A stretch of DNA of 64,000 nucleotides from Pseudomonas sp. ADAK13 (lineage in GTDB: Bacteria > Pseudomonadota > Gammaproteobacteria > Pseudomonadales > Pseudomonadaceae), in contig NZ_CP052860.1 of NCBI RefSeq assembly GCF_012935715.1, positions 4,216,001-4,280,000 of the forward strand, given 5' to 3'. The stretch's first letter is position 1; each line of letters begins with the position of its first letter. This document shows positions 45,781 to 54,911 of the stretch, piece by piece. Below the pieces are notes generated by a model. That model was not told where the DNA came from and searched no databases. It saw only the letters and a program-made list of their open reading frames with translations. A program made the position numbers and the translations under genes.

Positions 45781-48700
45781 ATGACTACCGACCCCGATTC
45801 TCCCCAACCTGACCCCGATGACTCCCTGGACGAGCTGGCGCGCCTTCGTCTCCATCTAACCCGGCGCGTTGAATCAAGCCCCAGGCCCAGCCGGTTCATC
45901 AACCAACTGCAGGGTGCCCAGGCGCGCTGCCGCGAGGCCGAGAGACGGTTGCGCCGGTTGCTGGAGCAGGCGCCGAGTCTCCATCGCCTGGTGCGCAAGG
46001 CGCTGCGTGAAGCGTTCGACCTCGACCCCGACCGCCTGTTGTTCAGCGAGCCGGTGACGCCGGGCGGGCCGCTGGCAGTGGATAGCCTCACCGACCGGGC
46101 TCTGGGTCTGCTGGATAACCCGCAGTTCCCGATCAACATCAATCGTTACACCACACTGAGTATGCAAGGTGACGCCGTGGCTACATTGCCGTTCAGCGCC
46201 AGTGAAGCGTTGCACAAGGTCAATGCCCTGGATTTGCCCGGGCAAGTTCAGGCGGCGGTGTCCGGTTATTGGCAAGGGTTGGCATTTGGCAGCGCGCTAT
46301 CCCGGGAAGAGCGCTGGGTGCAAGTGCACCTCGAGGCCTTCGCTGAAAGCGCGTATCTCGCCCACACGCTGTACGACTTGTCGGATCATGGGTTTGCCAT
46401 GGCGCTGGGCATTCTCGATGCGCCCACCCCACAGGTCCGTACCCGGGCTGGCGGTGCGTGGGAGCGCTTGCAGGTCAGCCCGGTGCTGTGGCCGTCGGAT
46501 GCAGGAAGCGGGGTGCCCTTGGCCGGCGCGCTGCATATCTACCGCTCGGGAGACGCCCTGGACAAACGCCAGGTGGTTTACCTGCCAGGGCTTGGCCAAG
46601 GGTTTCATGAGTTCGCCAGCCTGGCACAGATGCAGGTCAAGTTGCCCGCCCTGATCAACGGCGTACACCGGGACGTGTTCTGGCAACAGTTGCCCCTGCG
46701 GCGCCGGCACGGGTTGGCGAAGGATTTCGGCGTATACCGTGGGCCGACGCTGGCGGGGGATGCACTCAGGCATAGCGCGTTGGCGCAGGTGTACCTCCAG
46801 CGGGACAACGAACGGGACTGCCTGCTGGCGCGGCATGCGTCCCGGGTGAGTGCGGACAGGGCAAGCGTCGCGTGGAGCGCCTCCCAGCGATTGCGCCGGG
46901 TGGAACAGGCCCGGCGCCGGTCGCCTGCCGACGAAGGGTTGCGTGAGGCCGTTGAGCAACTGCTGGAGTGGGACCGCCAGCGCCGGGCGCCGGAAGTCAG
47001 CTGTGCAGCACTGGCGCCGGGCCTGGCCAGGGGAACCGCCGAGGCGTTGGTGCGGCGTCACGAGCAAGGGCTGTTGGCGCTGCTGAACCCGGCGGACCTG
47101 AGCCAGGACTACCGGCCTTACAGCGACGTTGAGACCTTGCACACGCAATGGCTTGAACGCGTAGAGAAGCTGCACGGGATGCTGGACGGCCACGAACATC
47201 GCCTGGGCGACAGGGCGTTCTGGCTGGAAAAAGTGCCCGGTTCGACCGCCAGTCGCGGCGTACAACGGCTGAATGTTCAGCGTTCAGCGTTGATTAAAGA
47301 CGCGCACCTTTATTATCGCCTGGGGTTGCTGGATGAGGTCGAGCGTACGTTGCTGACCGAGGTGTACACCGTGCCAAGGGCCAGCGACCGGGCGGCCAGC
47401 ACCACCCGCGTTCTGCAACTGTCCGTCGGGCGCGGGCGGCAGACGCTCTTCCGATTGGTCGGGGTGCTGGTGGTCACCACGCGGGAAGCCGTCAGCCACG
47501 CTGATCGCTTGCAGCCTGTGGTGCTCCAGGTGCCGGGAAAGTACGGCGGCTTTCAGGTGTTCGGCTCGCTGGATGAGTTATCCGCCAGCCTCGATGCCAG
47601 CCTCAAGAGCCCGGACGGTTCGGTGCTCTGGCACTGCATCCCGCAGGATCAACGCCAGGAAGCCCGCGAGGTGATCCACGCGATGGCTGCTGGCGAGCCG
47701 ACACTCGTCTACTACGAGGTGATGGAAGGCAACGTGCTCTCCGATCCGTTCAAGGAGCAGATCGAGCACTCCGCGCGGACCGACCGTTGGGTGGGCCAGG
47801 GCGGGCGGCCGTTCAGCGAGGTGACTGACGTGGCGCTGACACGCACGTTGCTCGCCCGCGAGCTGGCTGACAGCCTGCATCTGCCCCTCGGCACCGCGCG
47901 TACCCGGGCGCTGGCCACTATCAGCGTGTTGCGCATGGCGGTGGCCCAGGCCAAAACGTTGCCGGCCTGGCTGACAAGTGCTTCGCGCCCGTTGCGCAAG
48001 CGCTATCAGCGGTTGCACACGCATTACCTGGCCAGCGCCGGTGCTCTTGAGCAGGAACTGGGGCAAGTGCTGCCGAGCCTTGAGGCATTCGCCCGCAAGA
48101 CCTTGGTCGAGGCATTAAAGCGCGAGGGGATAACTGCACCGCTGGATATCGACACGCCGTTCCTGGACATGCCCGACGATGTCAGCACTCATTGGGAATC
48201 TCATCCCCAGCGTCCGGCCGGGGATTCCGGGGTCCGGACGGTGGTCAGCCAGGAGCGGCATACCTACAGCCTGTTGCAATTGGCCTTGCACAACCTGGAC
48301 GCCGACGCGCCCTGGACGCGCGAGCGACTGCGCCACAGCCGCTACCTCGAACCTCTGTGGGCGCAGCATCTGCCAGCCGAGGGCCTGACCCGTCTGATCG
48401 CCGGCCTGGACCTGGCGGGCCAGTATGAGCGATTGATTGCCCATGCGTTCTATCCGGATGCCAGCGGGGCGCCCGCCAGGTTGTCCACCGCGCTGCTGGA
48501 GCGGCCGTGGTTGCAGCGTGCGCGGCGGGATCATTTCAGCGCCCGGCAGCAAGGGCTGAGCGAGGGGGCGTTGAGTGGGTTCGCCACAGCCCTGGCCGCC
48601 AGGACGCCCGGGGATTTGAAGAAAAATGGTCATCACCTGCAAGTGTGTTGCGTGCATCTGGCGGCACTCACCCTTGAACAGCCACGGCATATCGCCGGGG

Positions 48701-50994
48701 TGTTGGTGATCGATGACCGGGCGCTGGGCAAGACGCTGCTCTACTGGCCGGCGGTGAAGGGCTATCCGCCGTTGACCGAGCACGACAGTGTGGCGGCGGC
48801 CCGGCAAGCATTAATCACCGCGGCGCTGAGCCCTGGAAACCTTGAAGTGCTGGCTCAATCCATTGCTCCCGGCTGGGAGGCGCAAGCCCTGGAAAGCTAC
48901 CCGGTGGCGGTTCGGCCAACCCGTGGCACGCCTGATCGCACCTATCATGCCCTGTCGAGGTGGGGCGCCATCTGGCCTTTTTCCTTTGCCTCCCTGTGGG
49001 GTGTGGTGCAAGCCGTCCGGGGTTGGTTTGGGGTGCGGCGTGCCCAGCCGGCGGCGGCAGTGGCGGAGATTGAAAAAGAGATCCACGAACAGATCGAACA
49101 GGCCCCGCAGCAGTGGCTGGGCATTACCCCGACCACCGGCTGCGACCTGCTGCGCATGCTCACGCACGCCCAGGTATTGGCGATGCAGCGCGACGTACAG
49201 GCGGTCGCCAACTCCGCCAGGGACCTTGTCAGTTATCGGCAACTGCGCCTGGGCGAGCAATCGGCGGCGCGGGTGCGCGGGCTGTTGTCGTTCATCCCCG
49301 GGGTGAGTGTCGGGGTGAATCTCTACGAGGTGCTGCTGGCCGCCCGGCGTTTTCACCACAGCGGAGACGCCCGGGACGGGGTTGCTACCGGCTTTGCCAC
49401 GTTGATCCTGATCGCTGACGTCGCGCTGACGGCATTCCCGCTGGCCAAGGGAACTCCCAAATCCGGTTTGCCGGTCAGGCGAGTGTCGATGTTATCGGCC
49501 CTGAACGTGATCCGCCGCCCGCGACGGCCCCATGGCGTCAACTCCGGATTACCGCCGGTAGCCCGAGCCTTCAAGGGGCTTGAGGGCTACCGCAAGGACC
49601 TGACGCTGGAGGGCTCGGTGGCTTTGCACGGGCCGATCAACCAAGGCAGCCATGTGAAGGGCGGCCAACAGTTTGTCGTCGAGGACAGCCATGCCTATCC
49701 GGTTTATCGGCGGCGGAACGAGCCGGCGTTGCGCTTGAAAAGCGCCAGTGACAGCGGCCAGAACGAACTGTTGCTGTCCATTGAAGAGCCTGGCGAGTGG
49801 TTGCTGGGCGCCGATGCGCCACCCACGCCTCGGGCAGGTCCAAGCTCCGGCATACGGCGTCCATGGGAAGCACCAAGGGGCGGCACAGAGTGGGTGGCAC
49901 CCTCGGCTTCGCATTTCGAACGGATGGAGCGGCAACCCTTGTTGGCCTCCACCCACTGGCATCCCTGGGGCCGCCTGCTCAACGAGCAGGCGGTGGTGGA
50001 GATTTCGGCGTCACGCCGCTTGTATCGGGTTCAGGGTGTGCCAGGTGTTGACGCGGTAAAACTGGGTAACCATTACTACGAACTGTTGCCCAATGGTTCG
50101 ACCGTACCGGACGGCGTCATTTTTTTAAGAGCCCCCGAGTTGCCCTACGCACCTGCCCGGGATGAGCTGGCCCGCTGGTTGATACCCGGCGTGGTAAGCG
50201 AGCAACCCATACCGGCCACCTGGGGCGCGGGTCCGGCGTGGGTCCCTCGTGAACCGTTGTTCAACCATCCCTTGTCAATGTCGGTGGGCATGGCATTCCC
50301 CGGTCTGACCCCGGCCAGTCAGCGCTTTGTGGCGGAACGCCTGATGGAGCTGGCGGATTCCGGTCGTTCGATGACCGCAACCCGAATCCTCAATATCCGC
50401 GCGACGCTGGACGACTGGCTGCCACCAGCGCCCGCATTAACCGGGCAAACGGACGATTTGTTACGCATGCTCAGGCCTGTTTCAAGAAGGCGCCAGGTCA
50501 GTATCAATATTGGGCAAGCAGGGCAAGCGCCGGGCCTGGAGCGCGTGGATTTCCAGTTGCCGACCGCCCTTGATCCGAGGTTGCTGGCCCACACGGCGAG
50601 GGCACTGGACCGCGCCCGGCCCCTGGCGGCGCAAGCCGCTGTGCGGTCAGTGCTGGAGCGGCAGGGGTTTGTGCTGCAGACGCTGCGCAAGGGCAGCCCG
50701 GCCAGCCTGGTCAACTTTGTCTGCACCCATCCGAAGTCGACCAACCTGTATTACGTGCTGACGCGCTGGACCGAAACTCCGAGCGTTGCCCTGGGGTCGG
50801 GAGGCCTGGTGCAACTGTCTGACGCCTGGTTGCGCAGCAACGCCCGGTCGACGGTCCTGGGGCGGGCGCAAGCGCACCAGTCGGTTCTCCAGGCGCTGAA
50901 AGAGGGGCGTCTGGTCAGAGTCGTCGCGGGCATACATCACAACGCCCGCTCCAACAGCGTCACGGTGTACTTCGTCAGAGTGACGGACCTTTAG
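45781..50994 (+). CDS. Giant DUF6543-type protein, putative membrane-targeting toxin/effector
   Basis: 1,737 residues. It resembles the very large Pseudomonas proteins annotated as dermonecrotic-toxin-like or DUF6543, though I cannot confirm this without a search. The N-terminal 1,000 residues are helical and charged (FDLDPDRLLF, INRYTTLSMQGD, ALGILDAPTPQV), and several blocks look like diverged repeats (VYLPGLGQGFHEFASLAQMQ echoes VLQVPGKYGGFQVFGSLDEL). Two hydrophobic patches lie near 1058-1075 (IWPFSFASLWGVVQAVRG) and 1175-1220 (LSFIPGVSVGVNLYEVLLAA; TLILIADVALTAFPLAKG). The C-terminal ~500 residues look like a separate region. No N-terminal signal peptide. It stands alone with its own terminator-bounded start, and no secretion or immunity gene is evident. 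Confidence 0.6.
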   Translation: MTTDPDSPQPDPDDSLDELARLRLHLTRRVESSPRPSRFINQLQGAQARCREAERRLRRLLEQAPSLHRLVRKALREAFDLDPDRLLFSEPVTPGGPLAVDSLTDRALGLLDNPQFPININRYTTLSMQGDAVATLPFSASEALHKVNALDLPGQVQAAVSGYWQGLAFGSALSREERWVQVHLEAFAESAYLAHTLYDLSDHGFAMALGILDAPTPQVRTRAGGAWERLQVSPVLWPSDAGSGVPLAGALHIYRSGDALDKRQVVYLPGLGQGFHEFASLAQMQVKLPALINGVHRDVFWQQLPLRRRHGLAKDFGVYRGPTLAGDALRHSALAQVYLQRDNERDCLLARHASRVSADRASVAWSASQRLRRVEQARRRSPADEGLREAVEQLLEWDRQRRAPEVSCAALAPGLARGTAEALVRRHEQGLLALLNPADLSQDYRPYSDVETLHTQWLERVEKLHGMLDGHEHRLGDRAFWLEKVPGSTASRGVQRLNVQRSALIKDAHLYYRLGLLDEVERTLLTEVYTVPRASDRAASTTRVLQLSVGRGRQTLFRLVGVLVVTTREAVSHADRLQPVVLQVPGKYGGFQVFGSLDELSASLDASLKSPDGSVLWHCIPQDQRQEAREVIHAMAAGEPTLVYYEVMEGNVLSDPFKEQIEHSARTDRWVGQGGRPFSEVTDVALTRTLLARELADSLHLPLGTARTRALATISVLRMAVAQAKTLPAWLTSASRPLRKRYQRLHTHYLASAGALEQELGQVLPSLEAFARKTLVEALKREGITAPLDIDTPFLDMPDDVSTHWESHPQRPAGDSGVRTVVSQERHTYSLLQLALHNLDADAPWTRERLRHSRYLEPLWAQHLPAEGLTRLIAGLDLAGQYERLIAHAFYPDASGAPARLSTALLERPWLQRARRDHFSARQQGLSEGALSGFATALAARTPGDLKKNGHHLQVCCVHLAALTLEQPRHIAGVLVIDDRALGKTLLYWPAVKGYPPLTEHDSVAAARQALITAALSPGNLEVLAQSIAPGWEAQALESYPVAVRPTRGTPDRTYHALSRWGAIWPFSFASLWGVVQAVRGWFGVRRAQPAAAVAEIEKEIHEQIEQAPQQWLGITPTTGCDLLRMLTHAQVLAMQRDVQAVANSARDLVSYRQLRLGEQSAARVRGLLSFIPGVSVGVNLYEVLLAARRFHHSGDARDGVATGFATLILIADVALTAFPLAKGTPKSGLPVRRVSMLSALNVIRRPRRPHGVNSGLPPVARAFKGLEGYRKDLTLEGSVALHGPINQGSHVKGGQQFVVEDSHAYPVYRRRNEPALRLKSASDSGQNELLLSIEEPGEWLLGADAPPTPRAGPSSGIRRPWEAPRGGTEWVAPSASHFERMERQPLLASTHWHPWGRLLNEQAVVEISASRRLYRVQGVPGVDAVKLGNHYYELLPNGSTVPDGVIFLRAPELPYAPARDELARWLIPGVVSEQPIPATWGAGPAWVPREPLFNHPLSMSVGMAFPGLTPASQRFVAERLMELADSGRSMTATRILNIRATLDDWLPPAPALTGQTDDLLRMLRPVSRRRQVSINIGQAGQAPGLERVDFQLPTALDPRLLAHTARALDRARPLAAQAAVRSVLERQGFVLQTLRKGSPASLVNFVCTHPKSTNLYYVLTRWTETPSVALGSGGLVQLSDAWLRSNARSTVLGRAQAHQSVLQALKEGRLVRVVAGIHHNARSNSVTVYFVRVTDL

Positions 50995-51617
50995 CGGCTC
51001 AACAATGACGCCGCTCCGGCCCCGGAAAACAGCCCGGCGCTGATCCGGTTGAACCAGCTCTGGCCCTTGCCGCTGCGCAGGTAGCGCGCGGCACCATGGG
51101 CGCCGAGGCCGTAGGCCAGCTTGCACAGCAGGTCGAGCACGGTCCAAGTGGCGATCATGATCAGCAGCTGTGGGAGAAAGGCCTGCTGGGCGCTGAGAAA
51201 TTGCGGCAGGAAGGCGGCGAAAAACAGAATGTCCTTCGGGTTGCTCGCGCCCAGCACAAAGGCCCGGCCAAACAGCGCGCGAAAACGCGGGGTGGCGGCC
51301 ACTGGCGGCACGTCGGCGCCGTGGGACGGTTGCCGGGATTGCTGCCAGCTCTGCCAGGCGAGGTAAAACAGGTACACCGCACCGACGATCTTCAGGGCGC
51401 TGAACAGCTGTTCCGAGGCCAGCAACAACGCACCCAGGCCCAGCGCCGAGGCGCTCAACAGGCAGATCGAGGCAATCACCCCGCCGAGAAACGCCGGGTA
51501 CGAACGGCGCAGGCCGTAGTTCAGGCTGTTGCTGATCATCAGCAAGGACAGGGGGCCGGGGATCAGGATCACCACCAGCGCAGCGCCGCTGAACAGCAGC
51601 CAGGTTTCCAGACTCAT
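50991..51617 (-). CDS. LysE/RhtB-family amino-acid exporter
   Basis: 208 residues, about six membrane helices. SGAALVVILIPGPLSLLMIS carries the conserved PGP of the family, followed by AFLGGVIASICLL and GASNPKDILFFAAFLPQF. It probably exports an amino acid or related small molecule; the substrate is unknown. ATG 51617 (MSLETWLLF) is preferred to the longer form. Its stop overlaps the toxin-like gene's stop by 4 bases, tail to tail. Confidence 0.88.
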   Translation of the reverse strand: MSLETWLLFSGAALVVILIPGPLSLLMISNSLNYGLRRSYPAFLGGVIASICLLSASALGLGALLLASEQLFSALKIVGAVYLFYLAWQSWQQSRQPSHGADVPPVAATPRFRALFGRAFVLGASNPKDILFFAAFLPQFLSAQQAFLPQLLIMIATWTVLDLLCKLAYGLGAHGAARYLRSGKGQSWFNRISAGLFSGAGAASLLSR

Positions 51618-51680
51618 TGCATTCCTCCATTCGTACAAAAGCCCCACCCGACGGGGTGAGGCGGGGTGAAGCGGGTTGGC

Positions 51681-53027
51681 CTACAGGAACGCGAACTTGG
51701 CGATGAAGATCGCGCAAAGCACCCACAGGCTGATGGAAATTTCCTTGTGTTTACCGGTGCCTGCCTTCAGCGCCACGTAGGTGATAAAACCCAGGGCGAT
51801 GCCGTCGGCGACCGAGAAGGTCAGGGGCATCATGATCGCGGTGACGATCGCCGGAATGCTGTCGGTGGCGTCATCCCAGTTGATATGGGCCATGCCACTC
51901 ATCATCAGCATCGCTACATAGATCAACGCACCGGCGGTGGCATAAGCGGGAATCATGCCAGCCAGCGGTGCGAAAAACATCGCGGCGATAAACAGCACGC
52001 CCACGGTGACGGCGGTCAACCCGGTACGGCCACCGGCGGCCACCCCGGCGGCGCTTTCCACGTAGCTGGTGACCGGCGGCACACCAACCATGGCGCCGAA
52101 CACGCTGGAAGCACTGTCGGCTTTCAGGGCGCGGGAGAGGTTTTCGATCTTGCCGTCGGCATTCACCAGGCCTGCACGCTGGGCCACGCCCATCAAGGTG
52201 CCGGCGGTGTCGAACATGTGCACAAACAGGAAGGCGAACACCACGCTGATCATGCTGACATTAAACACGCCCATCACGTCCATCGCCATCCAGGTCGGCG
52301 CCAGGCTTGGCGGGGTGGCCAGGATGCCGTGGTATTCCACCAGGCCCAGGCCCCAACCGGCGAGGGTCACGGCGATGATGCTGATCAGGATCGCGCCGAA
52401 TACCCGGTGGTAGCTGAGGATCGCGATCAACAGAAAGCAGACGGCCGCCAGCAGCGGGGCAGGCTCATGCAGGGAACCGAGCTTGATCAGTGTGGCCGGG
52501 CTTTGCACGATGATGCCGGCGGTTTTCAGGCCGATCACCCCGAGAAACAGCCCCACACCCGCGCCCATGGCGTGGCGCAGGCTCACCGGAATGCTGTTGA
52601 GCAGCCACTCGCGGATGCGTGAGAGCGTCAGGATCATGAACAACACACCGGAGATAAACACCGCACCCAGTGCGGTCTCCCAGTTGTAGCCCATGGTGCC
52701 GACCACGGTGTAGGTGAAAAACGCGTTCAGGCCCATGCCTGGCGCCAGTCCTACGGGCCAGTTGGCGTACAGGCCCATCAGCAGGCAGCCCAGCGCCGCA
52801 GCGATGCAGGTGGCGACAAATGCCGCGCCATGATCGATGCCGGCGTCGGCCATGATGTTGGGGTTGACGAAGATGATGTAGGCCATGGTGATAAAGGTCG
52901 TTAGGCCGGCGATCAGCTCGGTCTTCACTGTGGTGCCATGCAAGCGGAGTTTGAACAGGCGTTCCAGCCAACCGTTGTGGGGTGGCGAAAGGTCGAGCGT
53001 AGGGGCTTCGGATTTGCGGCTTTCCAC
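51681..53027 (-). CDS. AzgA-type purine permease (adenine/guanine/hypoxanthine)
   Basis: 448 residues, about 13 membrane helices, NCS2 superfamily AzgA/GhxP branch. Diagnostic segments: ELIAGLTTFITMAYIIFVNP, LAPGMGLNAFFTYTVVG, FVHMFDTAGTLMGVAQRAG, and GVPPVTSYVESAAGVAAGGR. GTG 53027 is chosen, with AGGAG 6-11 bases before it. A TTTGTATACAAA palindrome lies about 130 bases upstream, sharing its core with sites in the ureide control region, so it likely belongs to the same purine regulon. Confidence 0.92.
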   Translation of the reverse strand: MESRKSEAPTLDLSPPHNGWLERLFKLRLHGTTVKTELIAGLTTFITMAYIIFVNPNIMADAGIDHGAAFVATCIAAALGCLLMGLYANWPVGLAPGMGLNAFFTYTVVGTMGYNWETALGAVFISGVLFMILTLSRIREWLLNSIPVSLRHAMGAGVGLFLGVIGLKTAGIIVQSPATLIKLGSLHEPAPLLAAVCFLLIAILSYHRVFGAILISIIAVTLAGWGLGLVEYHGILATPPSLAPTWMAMDVMGVFNVSMISVVFAFLFVHMFDTAGTLMGVAQRAGLVNADGKIENLSRALKADSASSVFGAMVGVPPVTSYVESAAGVAAGGRTGLTAVTVGVLFIAAMFFAPLAGMIPAYATAGALIYVAMLMMSGMAHINWDDATDSIPAIVTAIMMPLTFSVADGIALGFITYVALKAGTGKHKEISISLWVLCAIFIAKFAFL

Positions 53028-53114
53028 AGCAAGTACTCCTCAAGAGTTTTATTGTTATTTCCAGCGCCGGACACATGAGTGGGCAGCAGCGCTTTGAGGT
53101 ACCAGCGGGTTTTG

Positions 53115-53128
53115 TTGACCAATAGGTC
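53115..53128. promoter_or_regulatory. TGACC-AATA-GGTCA palindrome upstream of the AzgA-type gene
   Basis: Perfect 5+5 inverted repeat with 4-base spacer between the permease start and the TTGTATACAA element. A related TGAC-TG-GTCA lies in the puuE-uraH region. Role unknown. Confidence 0.4.
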
Positions 53129-53155
53129 AGGAACTCGCACGAAGCGAATTATGCT

Positions 53156-53167
53156 TTTGTATACAAA
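53156..53167. promoter_or_regulatory. TTTGTATACAAA palindrome upstream of the AzgA-type gene
   Basis: Perfect 12-base palindrome with the same core as 44966-44975. It lies between the permease start (53027, minus) and the stop of the MarR gene (53218), consistent with control of the permease. Confidence 0.6.
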
Positions 53168-53217
53168 TAAAGCAAATAATGTTTTCTATTTTGTGTGCGA
53201 AAAGGATGAAAGGCAAT

Positions 53218-53652
53218 TCAGGATTGGCCACCGAGTGCCTTGTTTACTGCCAGCCAGCCCTCTACTGCCGTCTCGCCAGCCTCGGCAAACGCCCGTTGCA
53301 GCAGCTTCACTTGCTCGCGACGCAACGACTGTTCGAAACGCTGACCTTCTTCGGTCAACTCCAGCAGGCGCTTACGTTTGTCGGTCTCTGAAGCCACGCT
53401 ATTCACCAGGTGCATTTCCTGCAATTGGCGCAACGGCATGTTCAACGCCTGTTTGCTCACGCCGAGCAATTCCAGCAATTCCTTGACGCTCAAGGCCGGG
53501 TAGCGCGCGATAAAAAACACGATGCGTTGATGCACTCGGCTCAAGCCGCGGCGCTCAAGCATTTCGTCGGCCTTGGCGGTGAACGCTTGATAGCCGAAGA
53601 AAAAGGCTTCCATGGCGGTTTGCTGGCTGGTCTGGTTTTTAAGGTCAAGCAT
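53218..53652 (-). CDS. MarR-family transcriptional regulator
   Basis: 144 residues from ATG 53652 (MLDLKNQTSQQTAMEAFFF); a TTG six codons upstream is a weaker alternative. Winged-helix signature: HQRIVFFIARYPALSVKELL, recognition helix VSKQALNMPLRQLQEMHLV, and wing SETDKRKRLLELTEEGQ. It is divergent from the PLP aminotransferase-GST pair, and two identical-pattern inverted repeats lie in the shared control region, one across its own start codon. That is the usual arrangement for autoregulation and control of the neighbour. Ligand unknown. Confidence 0.88.
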   Translation of the reverse strand: MLDLKNQTSQQTAMEAFFFGYQAFTAKADEMLERRGLSRVHQRIVFFIARYPALSVKELLELLGVSKQALNMPLRQLQEMHLVNSVASETDKRKRLLELTEEGQRFEQSLRREQVKLLQRAFAEAGETAVEGWLAVNKALGGQS

Positions 53653-53658
53653 ATTGAC
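53644..53658. promoter_or_regulatory. Inverted repeat 1, probable MarR operator
   Basis: GTCAA-GCATA-TTGAC. It overlaps the MarR start codon (53652-53650) and shares 17 of 19 positions, including flanks, with the second site. Confidence 0.65.
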
Positions 53659-53685
53659 GTATCTGCCCAAGTCGTCGTAATTTCG

Positions 53686-53700
53686 GTCAAGCAGTTTGAC
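53686..53700. promoter_or_regulatory. Inverted repeat 2, probable MarR operator
   Basis: GTCAA-GCAGT-TTGAC, followed by GTAT as in site 1. The two sites are 42 bases apart centre to centre, four helical turns, on the same face of the DNA. This one lies 34 bases before the aminotransferase start. Confidence 0.65.
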
Positions 53701-53733
53701 GTATTTTCCTCAGGTTTTGCTACCGGTGACCCT

Positions 53734-54900
53734 ATGGCCTTCTCAGAACGTGTTTCGCGTCTTAAAAGCTCCCTGATCCGTGAAATCCTCGCGGCGGCGC
53801 AAAAGCCACAGGTGATGTCCTTCGCCGGTGGCCTGCCCGCGGAAGTGATGCTGCCCAAGCTGGAATGGGAAGGCATGCCGCTGAATATTGGCCAGTACGG
53901 CATGAGCGAAGGCGAGCCGCAGCTGCGTGAACTGCTGGCCGCCGAGGCGCGGGGGCTGGGCATTGCGTGCCAGGCCAGCCAGGTCATGGTGGTCAGCGGT
54001 TCCCAGCAAACCCTGGATCTGGCGGCCAAGCTGTATATCGACAGGGGCACCAGGATCCTGCTGGAAGGCCCGACCTATCTCGCGGCGTTGCAGATATTCC
54101 AGCTGTTCGGCGCCGAGTGCCTGACGGTGCAGCTTGAAGCGGATGGTCCGGACCTGAAGGCGCTGCGCAACAGCCTTGAGCAGCATCGTCCATCCTTCGT
54201 CTACCTGATCCCGACGTTCCAGAACCCGTCAGCCGTGCGCTACAGCGAGGCCAAGCGCGAAGCCGTGGCTGCACTGCTGGACGAGTTCGGCGTGACCCTG
54301 ATCGAAGACGAACCCTACCGCGAGCTGACCTTCGACGGTGGCAGCGCGCAACCCATCGTCAGCCGCCTGAAAAAGGCCAGCTGGATCTACACCGGTACCG
54401 TGTCCAAGACCCTGTTGCCGGGCCTGCGGGTCGGTTACCTGATCGCCAGCCCCGACCTGTTCCCGCACCTGCTCAAGCTCAAGCAGTCGGCCGACCTGCA
54501 CACCAACCGGGTTGGCCAGTGGCAAGCAATGCAATGGATCGGCACCGAGAAATACCAGCACCACCTGGTGGAACTGCGCAGCTTCTACCGAGGCCGCCGC
54601 GATGCGTTCCAGGCTGCCCTGGAGCGACATTTCAGCGACCTGGCCGACTGGCAAATACCCCAGGGCGGATTATTCTTCTGGCTGACCTTGAAACAACCGC
54701 TCGACACCCGCACCTTGTTGGCACCTGCGCTCGACCAGGACATCGCGTTCATGCCCGGTGAACCGTTCTTTTCCGAGCCGGATAACCATCACGGTCACTT
54801 GCGGCTCAATTTCAGCCATATCGACCCGGCGCGCTTGGACGAAGGTCTCAAGCGTCTCGCTGCGGTGGTCCGTCAAGCACAGCACGCGCAAGCGGCATAA
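53734..54900 (+). CDS. PLP-dependent aminotransferase (class I/II, LysN/MocR-domain-like)
   Basis: 388 residues from ATG 53734 (MAFSERVSRLKSSLIREIL); the frame is open upstream through the MarR gene's antisense strand, which is not coding. VMSFAGGLPAEVMLP, GQYGMSEGEPQLRELLA, YLIPTFQNPSAVRYS, LIEDEPYRELTFDG and the Lys in YTGTVSKTLLPGLRVGYL define a fold-I aminotransferase of the 2-aminoadipate/valine-pyruvate-like branch. It lacks the GntR domain of MocR regulators. The donor and acceptor are unknown. It is followed after 11 bases by a GST. Confidence 0.88.
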   Translation: MAFSERVSRLKSSLIREILAAAQKPQVMSFAGGLPAEVMLPKLEWEGMPLNIGQYGMSEGEPQLRELLAAEARGLGIACQASQVMVVSGSQQTLDLAAKLYIDRGTRILLEGPTYLAALQIFQLFGAECLTVQLEADGPDLKALRNSLEQHRPSFVYLIPTFQNPSAVRYSEAKREAVAALLDEFGVTLIEDEPYRELTFDGGSAQPIVSRLKKASWIYTGTVSKTLLPGLRVGYLIASPDLFPHLLKLKQSADLHTNRVGQWQAMQWIGTEKYQHHLVELRSFYRGRRDAFQAALERHFSDLADWQIPQGGLFFWLTLKQPLDTRTLLAPALDQDIAFMPGEPFFSEPDNHHGHLRLNFSHIDPARLDEGLKRLAAVVRQAQHAQAA

Positions 54901-54911
54901 GGGGAGCCTCC

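Noticed and set aside
45781..50994. Interpretation as an NRPS/PKS megasynthase or an adhesin
   Set aside because: No adenylation, condensation or ketosynthase motifs, no repeat pattern of adhesins and no signal peptide.
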